Positions 60,301 to 64,000 of a stretch of DNA of 64,000 nt are shown in pieces. The DNA is from Tubulanus polymorphus (lineage: Eukaryota; Nemertea; Palaeonemertea; Tubulaniformes; Tubulanidae). Every line of letters begins with the position of its first letter. The first letter of the stretch is position 1. The translations under genes were made by a program, and so were the position numbers. The stretch lies in contig NC_134028.1 of NCBI RefSeq assembly GCF_964204645.1, forward strand, positions 11,325,001-11,389,000, written 5' to 3'. Below the pieces are notes generated by a model, which saw nothing but the letters and a program-made list of their open reading frames with translations, was not told the DNA's origin and did no database searches.

Positions 60301-60560
60301 TGGATATCCCTTGGTTTTAAATGACATTCGGATAAGTTTCTACGGTATATACGTATACCGTATTTCGGTTATAAGGTATAAATTATAGAGGTAGACTGTA
60401 GTTGATATTGAACTAATCAATAATCATCTCATTTTAGGTTGTGTTCTACAGTGAGTTGGTTACACTGGAAACATTACTTCAACAACTCAAGAAAAATTGT
60501 ACGATACCAACGAAAAAGAATGCCGGTCTTTACAACATCCATATACTTCATATTCCTTGA
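33259..60560 (+). CDS. NOL11: NOL11 nucleolar protein gene (13 exons found, first exon missing)
   Basis: Exons 33259-33372, 33892-34152, 34462-34615, 34741-34896, 39835-39914, 41761-41982, 42148-42332, 45638-45763, 48984-49070, 56509-56587, 56818-56907, 58162-58269 and 60438-60560 join in one frame of 594 codons plus stop. All have AG acceptors and GT donors. NOL11 is an SSU-processome (t-UTP group) component needed for rRNA transcription and early pre-rRNA processing in the nucleolus. Matches to the vertebrate protein run in order: an N-terminal beta-propeller-like half (QSWSIRQG.CITCPS, RIFTCDDKHLDK, VWVxxF-like strands) and a helical C-terminal half ending IVDWLCLLLDAHF and NAGLYNIHILHIP. 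Vertebrate NOL11 has about 719 residues, so roughly 45-50 N-terminal residues and some variable linker are absent. The 27-kb span comes from transposon-filled introns. Confidence 0.88.
33648..33812 (+). mobile_element. Helentron-like family A, 5' end fragment
   Basis: Begins AGCCCAGTCGGGTGAAAGC and reaches GTGGGCTATTACGTTCAC, the diverged 5' hairpin of the element at 43596. It continues about 150 bp and ends 80 bp before the next NOL11 exon. Confidence 0.55.
33892..34152 (+). CDS. NOL11: NOL11 exon (residues 39-125)
   Basis: Acceptor TGCTATTTCAG, donor TTG|GTGAGT. 87 codons, phase 0 at both ends. RIFTCDDKHLDKSLKIHTAV aligns with the family's LRIWNNEDVNLDK block. Confidence 0.9.
34462..34615 (+). 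CDS. NOL11: NOL11 exon (residues 126-176)
   Basis: Acceptor GTTTTTCAG, donor CTTT|GTAAGT. Encodes RHLDISLTIEGRGKRKLVTC and following. Ends with one base of a split codon. Confidence 0.85.
34741..34896 (+). CDS. NOL11: NOL11 exon (residues 177-228)
   Basis: Acceptor TTTTTTTCAG, donor TCAG|GTAAAT. Contains NTTVAVIDSNHIALMPIQQD, matching the family's ALDQDHVAVLG strand. Confidence 0.88.
35161..35205. repeat. GTTC microsatellite
   Basis: About eight GTTC units, in an intron of NOL11. Confidence 0.95.
35212..35690 (+). mobile_element. Helentron-like family C element
   Basis: Starts with a strong hairpin (AGCTCCGCTGTGACC-GAA-GGTCAGTGGAGCT, two near-complementary halves). It contains one monomer of the family C repeat (CTTACAGTTTTAATCAGATC, AATTCCAAATTTGG.ATGAATG). 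A decayed 5' fragment of the same family lies at 36025-36110. Confidence 0.5.
36700..37515 (+). pseudogene. Penelope-like element: RT C-terminus and GIY-YIG endonuclease
   Basis: 36706-36990 encodes, across one frameshift, the segment that follows the RT core in Penelope-like elements: SRVYRKASNTGLLLNYNAMC, PYKWKIGLI and FLKNLFKSNAFPIHVIDQC. 37060-37515 encodes the linker and a decayed GIY-YIG domain (KAKVIYKSNCLCD...TSYIGK), then HTCDQEFSDNKFKILD in another frame. At least three frame breaks. Such elements prime reverse transcription from chromosomal nicks. Plus orientation, inside a NOL11 intron, 5' truncated. Confidence 0.75.
37625..37670 (+). ncRNA. Possible degenerate hammerhead ribozyme of the Penelope-like element
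   Basis: About 110 bp after the PLE coding remnant, CTGATGAG (37630-37637) and GTGAAAACG (37649-37657) have the order and spacing of the two conserved hammerhead core boxes. Penelope-like elements commonly carry such ribozymes in their terminal repeats. Stem II and stem III pair poorly here, so it is probably inactive or spurious. Confidence 0.3.
37795..37975 (+). repeat. Second copy of the dispersed repeat at 30775
   Basis: Shares AATTTAATTCAAGGA, GTAATAAGGGGCTA and GAATTAATGAAG.GATTAGATTTGGAATAAA with 30775-30950, in the same orientation. Confidence 0.7.
38125..38500 (+). mobile_element. Helentron-like family A, two fragments
   Basis: 38125-38219 is the 3' end of family A, with the stem CCACTTCCCAAGTGG and terminal CTAG at 38216-38219. 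38240-38500 matches the 5' non-repetitive half of the element at 43596 (compare CAAGATGGC and CATTGGAATT). Their order is the reverse of a single element, so these are two insertions. Confidence 0.6.
38501..38989. other. Intronic, no recognised gene
   Basis: Contains CAGGGCCGGATACAGGGG (38609), which looks like the end of a hAT-type element. No matching opposite end was found. Confidence 0.35.
38990..39125. repeat. Minisatellite, ~37-bp unit x 4
   Basis: Units share CCAAAAATCCTTTGAAG and CACGTTCATG with small variations. Confidence 0.8.
39190..39770 (+). mobile_element. Helentron-like family A/C chimera with three C monomers
   Basis: Begins with a family A monomer fragment (to about 39305). 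It then switches to three family C monomers of ~150 bp (TCCTACAGTTTTAATCAGATC, GGTATGAATGTTCTATG) and ends with CACAGCGGAGCTATATAAGC...GGCTCCTTG. The end lies about 65 bp before a NOL11 exon. Confidence 0.55.
39835..39914 (+). CDS. NOL11: NOL11 exon (residues 229-255)
   Basis: Acceptor CTTTACTTTAG, donor AAG|GTACTG. Encodes GVGIWDCRYGTLQQWSAIP, matching the family's ECLSVWNIKFQTLQ...L block. Its 80 bp restore the frame between the flanking exons. Confidence 0.85.
39915..41760. other. NOL11 intron, no recognised element
   Basis: A cysteine-bearing 87-codon open frame on the minus strand (40529-40266) has no recognised match. CAGGGATTATAATTTTCCCC at 40142 looks like a hAT-type end without a partner. 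Confidence 0.4.
41761..41982 (+). CDS. NOL11: NOL11 exon (residues 256-329)
   Basis: Acceptor ATTTTTCAG, donor ACG|GTAGGA. Ends the propeller-like half: MDRYIFVPCGGTIYQCTFSS and SALGKQ match the family's HLFMLHGKSL..IPY and GALGK. Confidence 0.9.
42148..42332 (+). CDS. NOL11: NOL11 exon (residues 330-390)
   Basis: Acceptor AACTTTCAG, donor ATGAG|GTAAAT. Helical, with IWPENLLLELIERKLLPM matching the family's YPRNCLMQLIQTHVLS block. Confidence 0.9.
42345..42570 (+). mobile_element. Helentron-like family A fragment
   Basis: Matches pieces of the non-repetitive 5' half of 43596-44852 (GCAAGATGGCTATCCTGTGAC; GTATCTACCCTAGGTACATATT). Starts 13 bp after the NOL11 donor. Confidence 0.5.
42571..43595. 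other. NOL11 intron, no recognised gene
   Basis: CAGGGATTACAATTCCCCGC (42627) and CATATCCCTG (about 43240) could be the two ends of a ~615-bp hAT-type MITE, but no target duplication is seen. Confidence 0.35.
43596..44852 (+). mobile_element. Helentron-like family A, full-length copy (1.26 kb)
   Basis: The 5' end is a hairpin containing the palindrome TGGGACTTAAGTCCCA. A unique ~570-bp segment follows, then about four monomers of ~155 bp (GCATATTTTGTTACCAC... ...CACCAGGGGGCGTTGAATA). A unique 3' end has the stem CCACTTCCCAAGTGG and CTAG at 44849-44852. The 5' CCCACTTGGGA and 3' TCCCAAGTGGG form a short inverted repeat. It sits between T and T, the site preference reported for Helentrons. It has no ORF and so would depend on an autonomous partner. 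Confidence 0.65.
44865..45185 (+). mobile_element. tRNA-type SINE, copy 2
   Basis: Begins ATGGCCACAGTAGCTCAGTG (box A-like), with box B-like GGTTCCAGTCC at about 44947. Closely similar to 32240-32525. Located 12 bp after a family A Helentron-like element, as copy 1 is near another. Confidence 0.6.
45638..45763 (+). CDS. NOL11: NOL11 exon (residues 391-432)
   Basis: Acceptor ATTATTTTGCAG, donor CTAAA|GTAAGA. Encodes SMVDVFDVIVQRKCTQMLIT and HIPEACIVGSLQFIL, matching the family's PDLMEIALKKKDVQLL...PDIPESVTCACL block. Confidence 0.9.
46056..48318 (+). mobile_element. hAT-type DNA transposon, 2.26 kb, decayed
   Basis: Terminal inverted repeats CAGGGATGAAAA / TTTTCATCCCTG bound the unit. CAAATG lies directly outside both ends as a 6-bp target duplication; most hATs give 8 bp, but 6-bp groups are described. 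It contains a broken BED-finger transposase gene. Near the 3' end is a GGGGAAGGACCCCC motif, and the stretch 48095-48240 recurs in part at 57495-57625. It lies in a NOL11 intron. Confidence 0.7.
46474..47675 (+). pseudogene. BED zinc-finger hAT-like transposase remnant
   Basis: Segments in changing frames. 46474-46683 includes CLWCNAEIKYGGS and, past the stop, a STKH block, together a BED-type C2..H finger. 46838-47074 includes RIHNSEAILLGFIAEHNLPF, a conserved transposase N-terminal block. Around 47070-47260 are KSFAKDRKALSRLKMSRIT and FALNVEEATSLNLKKV. 47340-47673 is a basic, coiled-coil-like C-terminus. At least four frame breaks. The remaining catalytic core is too short to be functional. 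Confidence 0.6.
48319..48983. other. NOL11 intron, no recognised element
   Basis: AT-rich; nothing recognised. Confidence 0.5.
48984..49070 (+). CDS. NOL11: NOL11 exon (residues 433-461), donor uncertain
   Basis: Acceptor CTTTTACAG. Encodes NLSNTDISSLVNSIEERKSY and following, continuing the family's ACLKIFLSI.. helix. The donor AAT|GTATCC keeps frame with the next exon, and the same hexamer is used at 58270. The stronger-looking GTGATA at 49052 would break the frame. The corresponding linker is longer in vertebrates, so another exon may be missing. Confidence 0.65.
49325..49510 (+). mobile_element. Helentron-like family A monomer fragment
   Basis: About one monomer (GGCATTGAATAGCGGAATAA, CCTAGGCACATTTTGTAAC), diverged and truncated. 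Confidence 0.5.
49511..50639. other. NOL11 intron, no recognised element
   Basis: No gene, RNA or repeat family recognised. Confidence 0.45.
50640..50925 (+). mobile_element. Helentron-like family A, 3' part
   Basis: One monomer (GGTACCTAGGCATATTTTGT) and the 3' end, with a weak stem (CCACTTCTCAAGCGGG) and terminal CTAG at 50922-50925. Confidence 0.55.
50926..51470. other. NOL11 intron, no recognised element
   Basis: A- and C-rich stretch from about 51130 to 51420; nothing recognised. Confidence 0.45.
51471..52075 (+). mobile_element. Helentron-like family B, 3'-truncated copy
   Basis: Starts CTAGCTGTAGGCTGAGCGTA and follows the copy at 60729-61590 (ATGGTTTCCAGA, AAAAAGCCAA, TTCTGCAAAAAGAAAATTCA), then stops before the 3' hairpin. 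Confidence 0.6.
52260..53030 (+). repeat. Tandem family D, ~200-bp unit x 3-4, interrupted
   Basis: Units share GCAGAACCCTTTTCAAAAT, GTTGATTCGATTCAAATTATGG and CCACCAGGGGGTCGGCATA. Opens with a hairpin (CCCCCTGGCTCAACTTTGG-TTGAGGGGG). The array is split by a 168-bp Helentron-like insertion (52617-52784). Confidence 0.65.
52617..52784 (+). mobile_element. Minimal Helentron-like family A element (168 bp)
   Basis: Only the first ~16 bp (AGCCCACTTGGGAC) and the last ~150 bp of family A remain, ending CTAG at 52781-52784. It is a deletion derivative that retains both ends, flanked by T-rich target DNA inside tandem family D. Confidence 0.65.
53032..53178. mobile_element. Short MITE with GGG(A/T)TCATTCATTTATTA termini
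   Basis: Left GGGATCATTCATTTATTAGG and right (reverse complement) GGTCATTCATTTATTACAAA, with ACGCAT next inside on both sides. Internal C-rich tracts. About 147 bp. Confidence 0.7.
53393..54154 (+). mobile_element. Helentron-like family B, near-complete copy
   Basis: Follows 60729-61590 throughout. The 3' end has the perfect hairpin AGAGCCCCTTGGGGCTCT directly before CTAG (54151-54154) and T. It contains the undisturbed CATTTTAAGATCTAAAATTG site that is filled by a MITE in the copy at 58440. Confidence 0.65.
54155..55062. other. NOL11 intron, no recognised element
   Basis: No gene or repeat family recognised. Confidence 0.45.
55063..55140. repeat. Foldback hairpin, ~26-bp arms
   Basis: TATATATCTAGTCAGTCAGA and TCTGATTGGCTAGATATATA (outer parts) pair across a 23-bp loop, with one or two mismatches. 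Confidence 0.8.
55392..55733. mobile_element. MITE with GGGACCGTTCATTAAGTA termini (342 bp)
   Basis: 18-bp perfect terminal inverted repeats, and partly matched further in (TATGTACGCAAG / CATATGCAAAA). Internal AAGGTAGGACCT repeats. No ORF. Superfamily not determined. Confidence 0.8.
56010..56480 (+). mobile_element. Helentron-like family A, diverged copy ending at a NOL11 splice site
   Basis: Includes monomer pieces (TTCACCAGGGGCATTGAATA) and the 3' end (GATTGTCGAGCATTCCATACCACTTTCCTAGGGGG...GTCCCTGGACTATA). The 3' terminus lies about 28 bp before the acceptor of the NOL11 exon at 56509. Confidence 0.5.
56509..56587 (+). CDS. NOL11: NOL11 exon (residues 462-488)
   Basis: Acceptor CATCATGGATAG, donor TTG|GTAAGT. 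Encodes NTLLTMPFSDVFLVESLRKM, matching the family's [20 protein letters not shown] block. The polypyrimidine stretch is short. Confidence 0.8.
56818..56907 (+). CDS. NOL11: NOL11 exon (residues 489-518)
   Basis: Acceptor GATTTTCTAG, donor CAG|GTATGG, phase 0. LLLRYLHHLLKFGVESYLDF matches the family's LFLKYLYFLYLK block. Confidence 0.88.
56908..58161. other. NOL11 intron with AT repeats and a hAT fragment
   Basis: TATAATA-type repeats at 57285-57340 and a TA run at 57895-57915. 57480-57640 shares AGTCTATTTCGTCATTAGTC and CATTTCAAAATTT with the 3' part of the hAT element (48095-48240). Nothing else recognised. Confidence 0.5.
58162..58269 (+). CDS. NOL11: NOL11 exon (residues 519-554)
   Basis: Acceptor TTCGATTATAG, donor CAG|GTATCC, phase 0. 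IVDWLCLLLDAHFAQLILST matches the family's IMDWICLLLDANFTVVVM almost residue for residue; the strongest single homology in the gene. Confidence 0.93.
58440..59800 (+). mobile_element. Helentron-like family B copy split by a piggyBac-type MITE
   Basis: 58440-58656 and 59250-59800 together align with 53393-54154 and 60729-61590. 5' truncated. The 3' end is decayed (GGCCATAGGGCCCCTTTGGAC). Confidence 0.6.
58657..59249. mobile_element. piggyBac-type MITE (593 bp) with TTAA duplication
   Basis: Perfect 15-bp inverted ends CCCTTTAACTGGCAA, flanked by TTAA on both sides (58653-58656 and 59250-59253). The same family B position in the copy near 53718 has a single TTAA, which is the empty site. A perfect 22-bp palindrome centred on GCTAGC overlaps the inner edge of the right end. 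No transposase; a 63-codon open frame inside is not convincing. Confidence 0.85.
59801..60437. other. NOL11 intron, no recognised element
   Basis: No gene or repeat family recognised. Confidence 0.45.
60438..60560 (+). CDS. NOL11: NOL11 last coding exon (residues 555-594 and stop)
   Basis: Acceptor CATTTTAG, stop TGA at 60558-60560. VVFYSELVTLETLLQQLKKN and NAGLYNIHILHIP match the conserved C-terminus (QISVYSELNKIE..., NRGLYSIEVLELF). No AATAAA was seen within the next 150 bp. Confidence 0.93.
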   Translation, partial: VVFYSELVTLETLLQQLKKNCTIPTKKNAGLYNIHILHIP

Positions 60561-60728
60561 TCTTTCTTTTAGCCAATAGATATCCATACATGATATTTCT
60601 TCGTTTTGTTGGTTTGGAAATTCAGGTTGAGGCTAACTAAAAAATCTGTTTGATGTACTTTCTTGAAATTCAGTGGGTCAATAGGTCAATATTTCTAGCC
60701 TATTTCAGTGGATAATTGCATTTATTTT

Positions 60729-61590
60729 AGGGCAGCCGTAGGCTGAGCTATTACTCTACAAATTGAGCAAATTTAAATGACATTGTTTCCAGAGCAAAGG
60801 CCCTTTGACTATGCAACTGAGCATATATGCATACAAATCATTCATTAAAGCAATATCCATTCTCCAAATCCTAGCGAGCTGAATTTTGAATAAGGGTGGC
60901 GGGTCTCGTTAAAACTTTAATGACCTTTTTCGCGAAAATCTGAACGCAAAATTGTTGGTTTTAAAAAGTCAATCACAAGGCAAATTCCTCCATAATTGGT
61001 TTAGCCACAGAAATCAGCAGGTGTTCGTCTACTGTTTTACTTCCGGGTATTATTTTAAGATTAAAAATTTTATATCAAGATCGATTTCTGTGAAATTTTT
61101 AGTTGATTTGGTTTTTGGGAGGAATAATTTTATTTAGACTACAGAAAATATCATTGACAATTATGCAGTCGTGGAAAATAGCTTTTTCTCAAATCGGATG
61201 AATGACCTGTATATACTAATTAGCCATGTGCTCAAACTGTAAATTCAATCAAATTTTATTCTGGAAATGTATAAAATCCAATTCAATTTAACTTTATTGA
61301 ACTAATATAACATCCAATTCAATTTGGTTTTATTGAGCAAATTTTGGAAAAAACAATTCAATTCTATTTCGCATTCAAATCAATAAGACCAATGGAAAGA
61401 TTGATCTGATGTATTTGTTCCTGCCTGCTCCCTGTCTGTGCTACTTATGAAAAGATGATTGTAATGTGTAAATTATAGGCCGACTCAGTCGGAGCTGGGA
61501 GTGTATGTTGACAAATATAACCCACAGAATGCATCATTTGCCAGTTTATTTAAAGCTGACAGGGTGCCATAGTGCCCCTTGGGGCTCTTG
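60729..61590 (+). mobile_element. Helentron-like family B, longest copy
   Basis: 5' hairpin CAGCC-GTA-GGCTG; long AT-rich body with repeated AAATCCAATTCAATTT; 3' hairpin GCCCC-TT-GGGGC followed by TCTTG (CTAG in the copy at 54151). Non-coding. Confidence 0.6.
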
Positions 61591-62029
61591 TTTCTTACAA
61601 GTTTTCAATGCTTTTTCATATATTGTCTTGGCATTTGGTTTGTTCTTGTATCTACCCTGGTCAGATCTGTGGCCTAAAATTTAGCCTGATTAGAATCAAG
61701 GGAATTAGATCAGGACCTTCGTTTAGCCTAGGTGGAAAGCTTTCCAAGTTTGATTGTTTTTAGAAAAATTGCTATATAGAAATTCATATGGCCTGGGCAA
61801 GACGCTCTTAATGCTGGGAACCTGATGGTATCGTAGTCTCGACCACAACACGGAACCGGGTGCGCACGTTTAAGCCAGTTCCATGAGAACCGCTGCTATG
61901 TAGTGAAGAAAATGACAATTTTATCATTTTTCATTTCATACTTTAGCAGGACCCGCGAAAGAATGGCCATTTCGTAATTTCTTACTTTAGAAGGGCCTGA
62001 TGTTAGTAAAAGTCATTGATGTTGTCAAT
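61591..62029. other. Intergenic, no recognised gene
   Basis: A short piece of Helentron-like family A (CTTGTATCTACCCTGGTCAG, about 61605-61690) is present; otherwise nothing recognised. Confidence 0.4.
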
Positions 62030-62230
62030 AAAGTTTATTAGGGTTCATACCTATGTTCTATATTTCCCGGGTCCTTTATTCCCCCAAGGGAAATTATACA
62101 AAAAGGGGTTCTTTTTATTCCCCGAGTCCGATGTTTCCGGGTTCTATATTATTCCCCTGGTAATATATATCCCCACGGCAGATTATGGAAAATGTACAAA
62201 AAGGTCCTTTGTTCTCATGACCACACACAC
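62030..62230. repeat. Diverged two-unit tandem repeat, ~95 bp
   Basis: Two units with GGGTTC...TTCTATAT, CCC(C)..GG.AA.TTATA and TGTACAAAAAGG/ATACAAAAAGG followed by TTCTTT or TCCTTTG. Confidence 0.6.
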
Positions 62231-62613
62231 TAAATTTTGGCGCTGGCTATTGAGAGCATGATAGAGGGCCAGCAGGCTGCCGAACCTGAAATGCAACCAA
62301 TGTTAGTCGATGATGTGGAAAATCGGCACTATCTTCATTTTTGTTTATTTCATTGAATGAAACGACATGAATCACAATAAAAAATTGCCCGGGCAAGTCT
62401 AAAAGCATTTTTACAGTTTGACGTAACTACTGCATGAATTACCGTGATCGATCGATATCGTCATCTCGAACTGATCTCGTTCAGTTCTCGCTGTAGCAAA
62501 AAATTAAAAGCAACCTTGTCTGTATCAAATTTATAGTATTTTAGCTAATAAATGTTACAATTGATGGAATATTATTAAAAGCATGGGTATGGACGCTCCG
62601 GTCAACCTTTTTA
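62231..62613. other. No recognised gene
   Basis: Could be the 3' noncoding part of the BEL/Pao element that follows on the minus strand; no LTR could be identified. Confidence 0.35.
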
Positions 62614-64000
62614 TTATTTGGAAAATATTGTAGAGTTGAATTCCGTAGAAACGATGAAACGAACGACACACAACACAACGATCTCTGACGATACATAAAC
62701 GATAGGTCGATCGTTTAGACAAGATTCAATCTCTATTAATACCATATACAATTCTACAACAGAAACCGACGTTATACTAGTACTTTTTTCAGACACATTT
62801 TTTGTTAGACCGATCATGCGTTCCCAGAAGCCTCCGTGCCAAGGCACTCGCTTGGTTATGAATTTCCAGTCCACTTGACTTGAAGTTAAATACTGGGGAA
62901 CTTTTGAGTCTAAATCTGCTTTAATCCAGTATGGGCACCGACGAAGGTAGAGGCATCATCGGACACGGGCATCCTTGGCGCCGAGCGTCTGGCAGCAAAA
63001 TGTCTGAAAGCGAATGAAAATTCTTCGGCAGTAGCATTGTTAACTATTTCAATATGAATGGCTCGTGTCACAGCATAAGTAAATAAACAGATCGAACACT
63101 TTTTACCACTTTCACAGTAAGATGTCCGCAATAGTCCACGCCTGTATAAGTAAATACAAGCGAATCTGCAACTCTACACGACGGTAAAGGCGGTGGATCA
63201 GGCAAAATGTATGGTCGACCCTGTAATCAACGACAAGTGACACAACGACGCGTTTGATGTTTAATATACTGACATAATTGAGGTACCCAAAATTTCTCTC
63301 TTATTTTGGCAACAGTTGTCGCAATCCCGAAATGAAATACAGCTACATGGGCACTACGAGCAATTAAGTCGGATAAAAGCGTGTTCTTTGTAATCAAAGC
63401 TGGGTGTTTAGTCTCAAACAGCAAATTCGTGCATCTTACGTTTTTCAAAAAGCGTAGAACTGAAGCAGTAATACGAAAGAGCTTGGTTATAGACGAATAT
63501 TCGTGAATATCTATCACTTGATCGATATTCTAACTATATTCCGAATTCTTAACGTTTGTTACATAAGAATCGACAGAAGCACAAATTGATTCGCCATGCT
63601 GGTTAGCAAGGGGAAGTCTCGAAACATCATCAATGAGCCAAATAGGACCTTTATGCCACAAATTGTTTTCTTTAAATTGGATAGCTGTACATCCCCGTGA
63701 CACAACAGATCAGTTGGATTGGAACTGGAAGGCCAGTAATACCAAATATCGGCTGGTAAAATTCCCTTTATTTCCTTTACTAGATTCGTCACAAAGACCG
63801 GTAACTTTTTATCAGAACGTAGCCAGCCTAACACAATCTGACTGTCGCTCCATGCAAAAACTGGAATTGGGCGAGTGACCGCGATAGCGAGAGACTTTCT
63901 AACGTTTTCGACTAATCGCGCTCATGACAGCACTCATTAATTCTAATTTAGGAACTGTCTATTCCTTAACAGGGGCTACTCTAGATTTAGCCTGACAACA
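62614..64000 (-). pseudogene. BEL/Pao retrotransposon pol (RNase H to integrase), decayed, runs off the window
   Basis: Reading the minus strand from 64000: an RNase H end (VPKLELMSAVMS, then VLGWLRSDKKLPVFVTNLVK), a zinc-binding integrase N-terminus (HVAVFHFG...CVTCR, 63517-63227), and the integrase core. Its acids lie in GVDYCG (about 63140), SDDASTFVGA (62980-62910) and GGFWERMIGL (62874-62614). This order and the WHGGFWER motif are specific for the BEL/Pao group. Stops and frameshifts separate the blocks (at least one TAG near 63960 and breaks around 63540, 63180 and 62890). RT and gag would lie beyond 64000. Confidence 0.85.

Overview
The window is animal nuclear DNA, most likely from a marine invertebrate. 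It holds one spliced host gene on the plus strand, recognisable as the nucleolar protein NOL11 (13 exons found, 33259-60560). It sits in a dense field of eukaryotic mobile elements: Polinton/Maverick, DIRS/Ngaro-like, Ty3/gypsy, BEL/Pao, Penelope-like, LINE, SINE, hAT, piggyBac-type and Helitron/Helentron-like families with tandem cores. The last group resembles the pearl-type elements known from bivalves, so a mollusc or relative is plausible, but the species cannot be fixed from this sequence. There are no operons, ribosome binding sites or CRISPR arrays. || Region by region: (1) 1-6260 is AT-rich Polinton-type DNA. The integrase and packaging-ATPase module occurs twice as a tail-to-tail inverted repeat (1-1345 plus strand, 1451-3176 minus strand). 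Two further Polinton-like small genes follow, then a frameshifted unknown gene and an HNH endonuclease with a zinc-ribbon-like N-terminus; every gene carries at least one break. (2) 6494-6687 is a hairpin with arms of about 90 bp that cuts off a DIRS/Ngaro-like retroelement (6688-9796). That element carries reverse transcriptase, a gag-like ORF with Cys/His motifs, and an SGNH-type hydrolase. (3) 11203-20599 is a nearly full-length Ty3/gypsy element on the minus strand. Its 1.46-kb LTRs are almost identical, its primer binding site matches tRNA-Leu, and an extra C2H2 zinc-finger ORF lies directly after pol. Copies of an unrelated repeat lie on both sides of it. (4) 21870-30259 is bounded by inverted repeats of about 85 bp with a near-matching 8-bp flank, and contains two satellite arrays of one family in opposite orientation. 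It may be a single large foldback or hAT-like unit. || (5) 33259-60560 is NOL11. The 13 exons concatenate into one uninterrupted frame of 594 codons plus stop; the first coding exon was not found. Its introns hold Helentron-like elements of at least three families, two tRNA-type SINEs, a Penelope-like remnant with a possible hammerhead ribozyme, a hAT element with terminal repeats and a 6-bp target duplication, and a piggyBac-type MITE whose empty site is visible in paralogous copies. (6) 62614-64000 is a decayed BEL/Pao pol gene on the minus strand, running off the window. || Apart from NOL11 and possibly the gypsy zinc-finger ORF, nearly every coding sequence is a broken transposon gene. The most unusual items are the gypsy zinc-finger ORF, the 8.4-kb inverted-repeat unit with mirrored satellite arrays, and the palindromic Polinton module.
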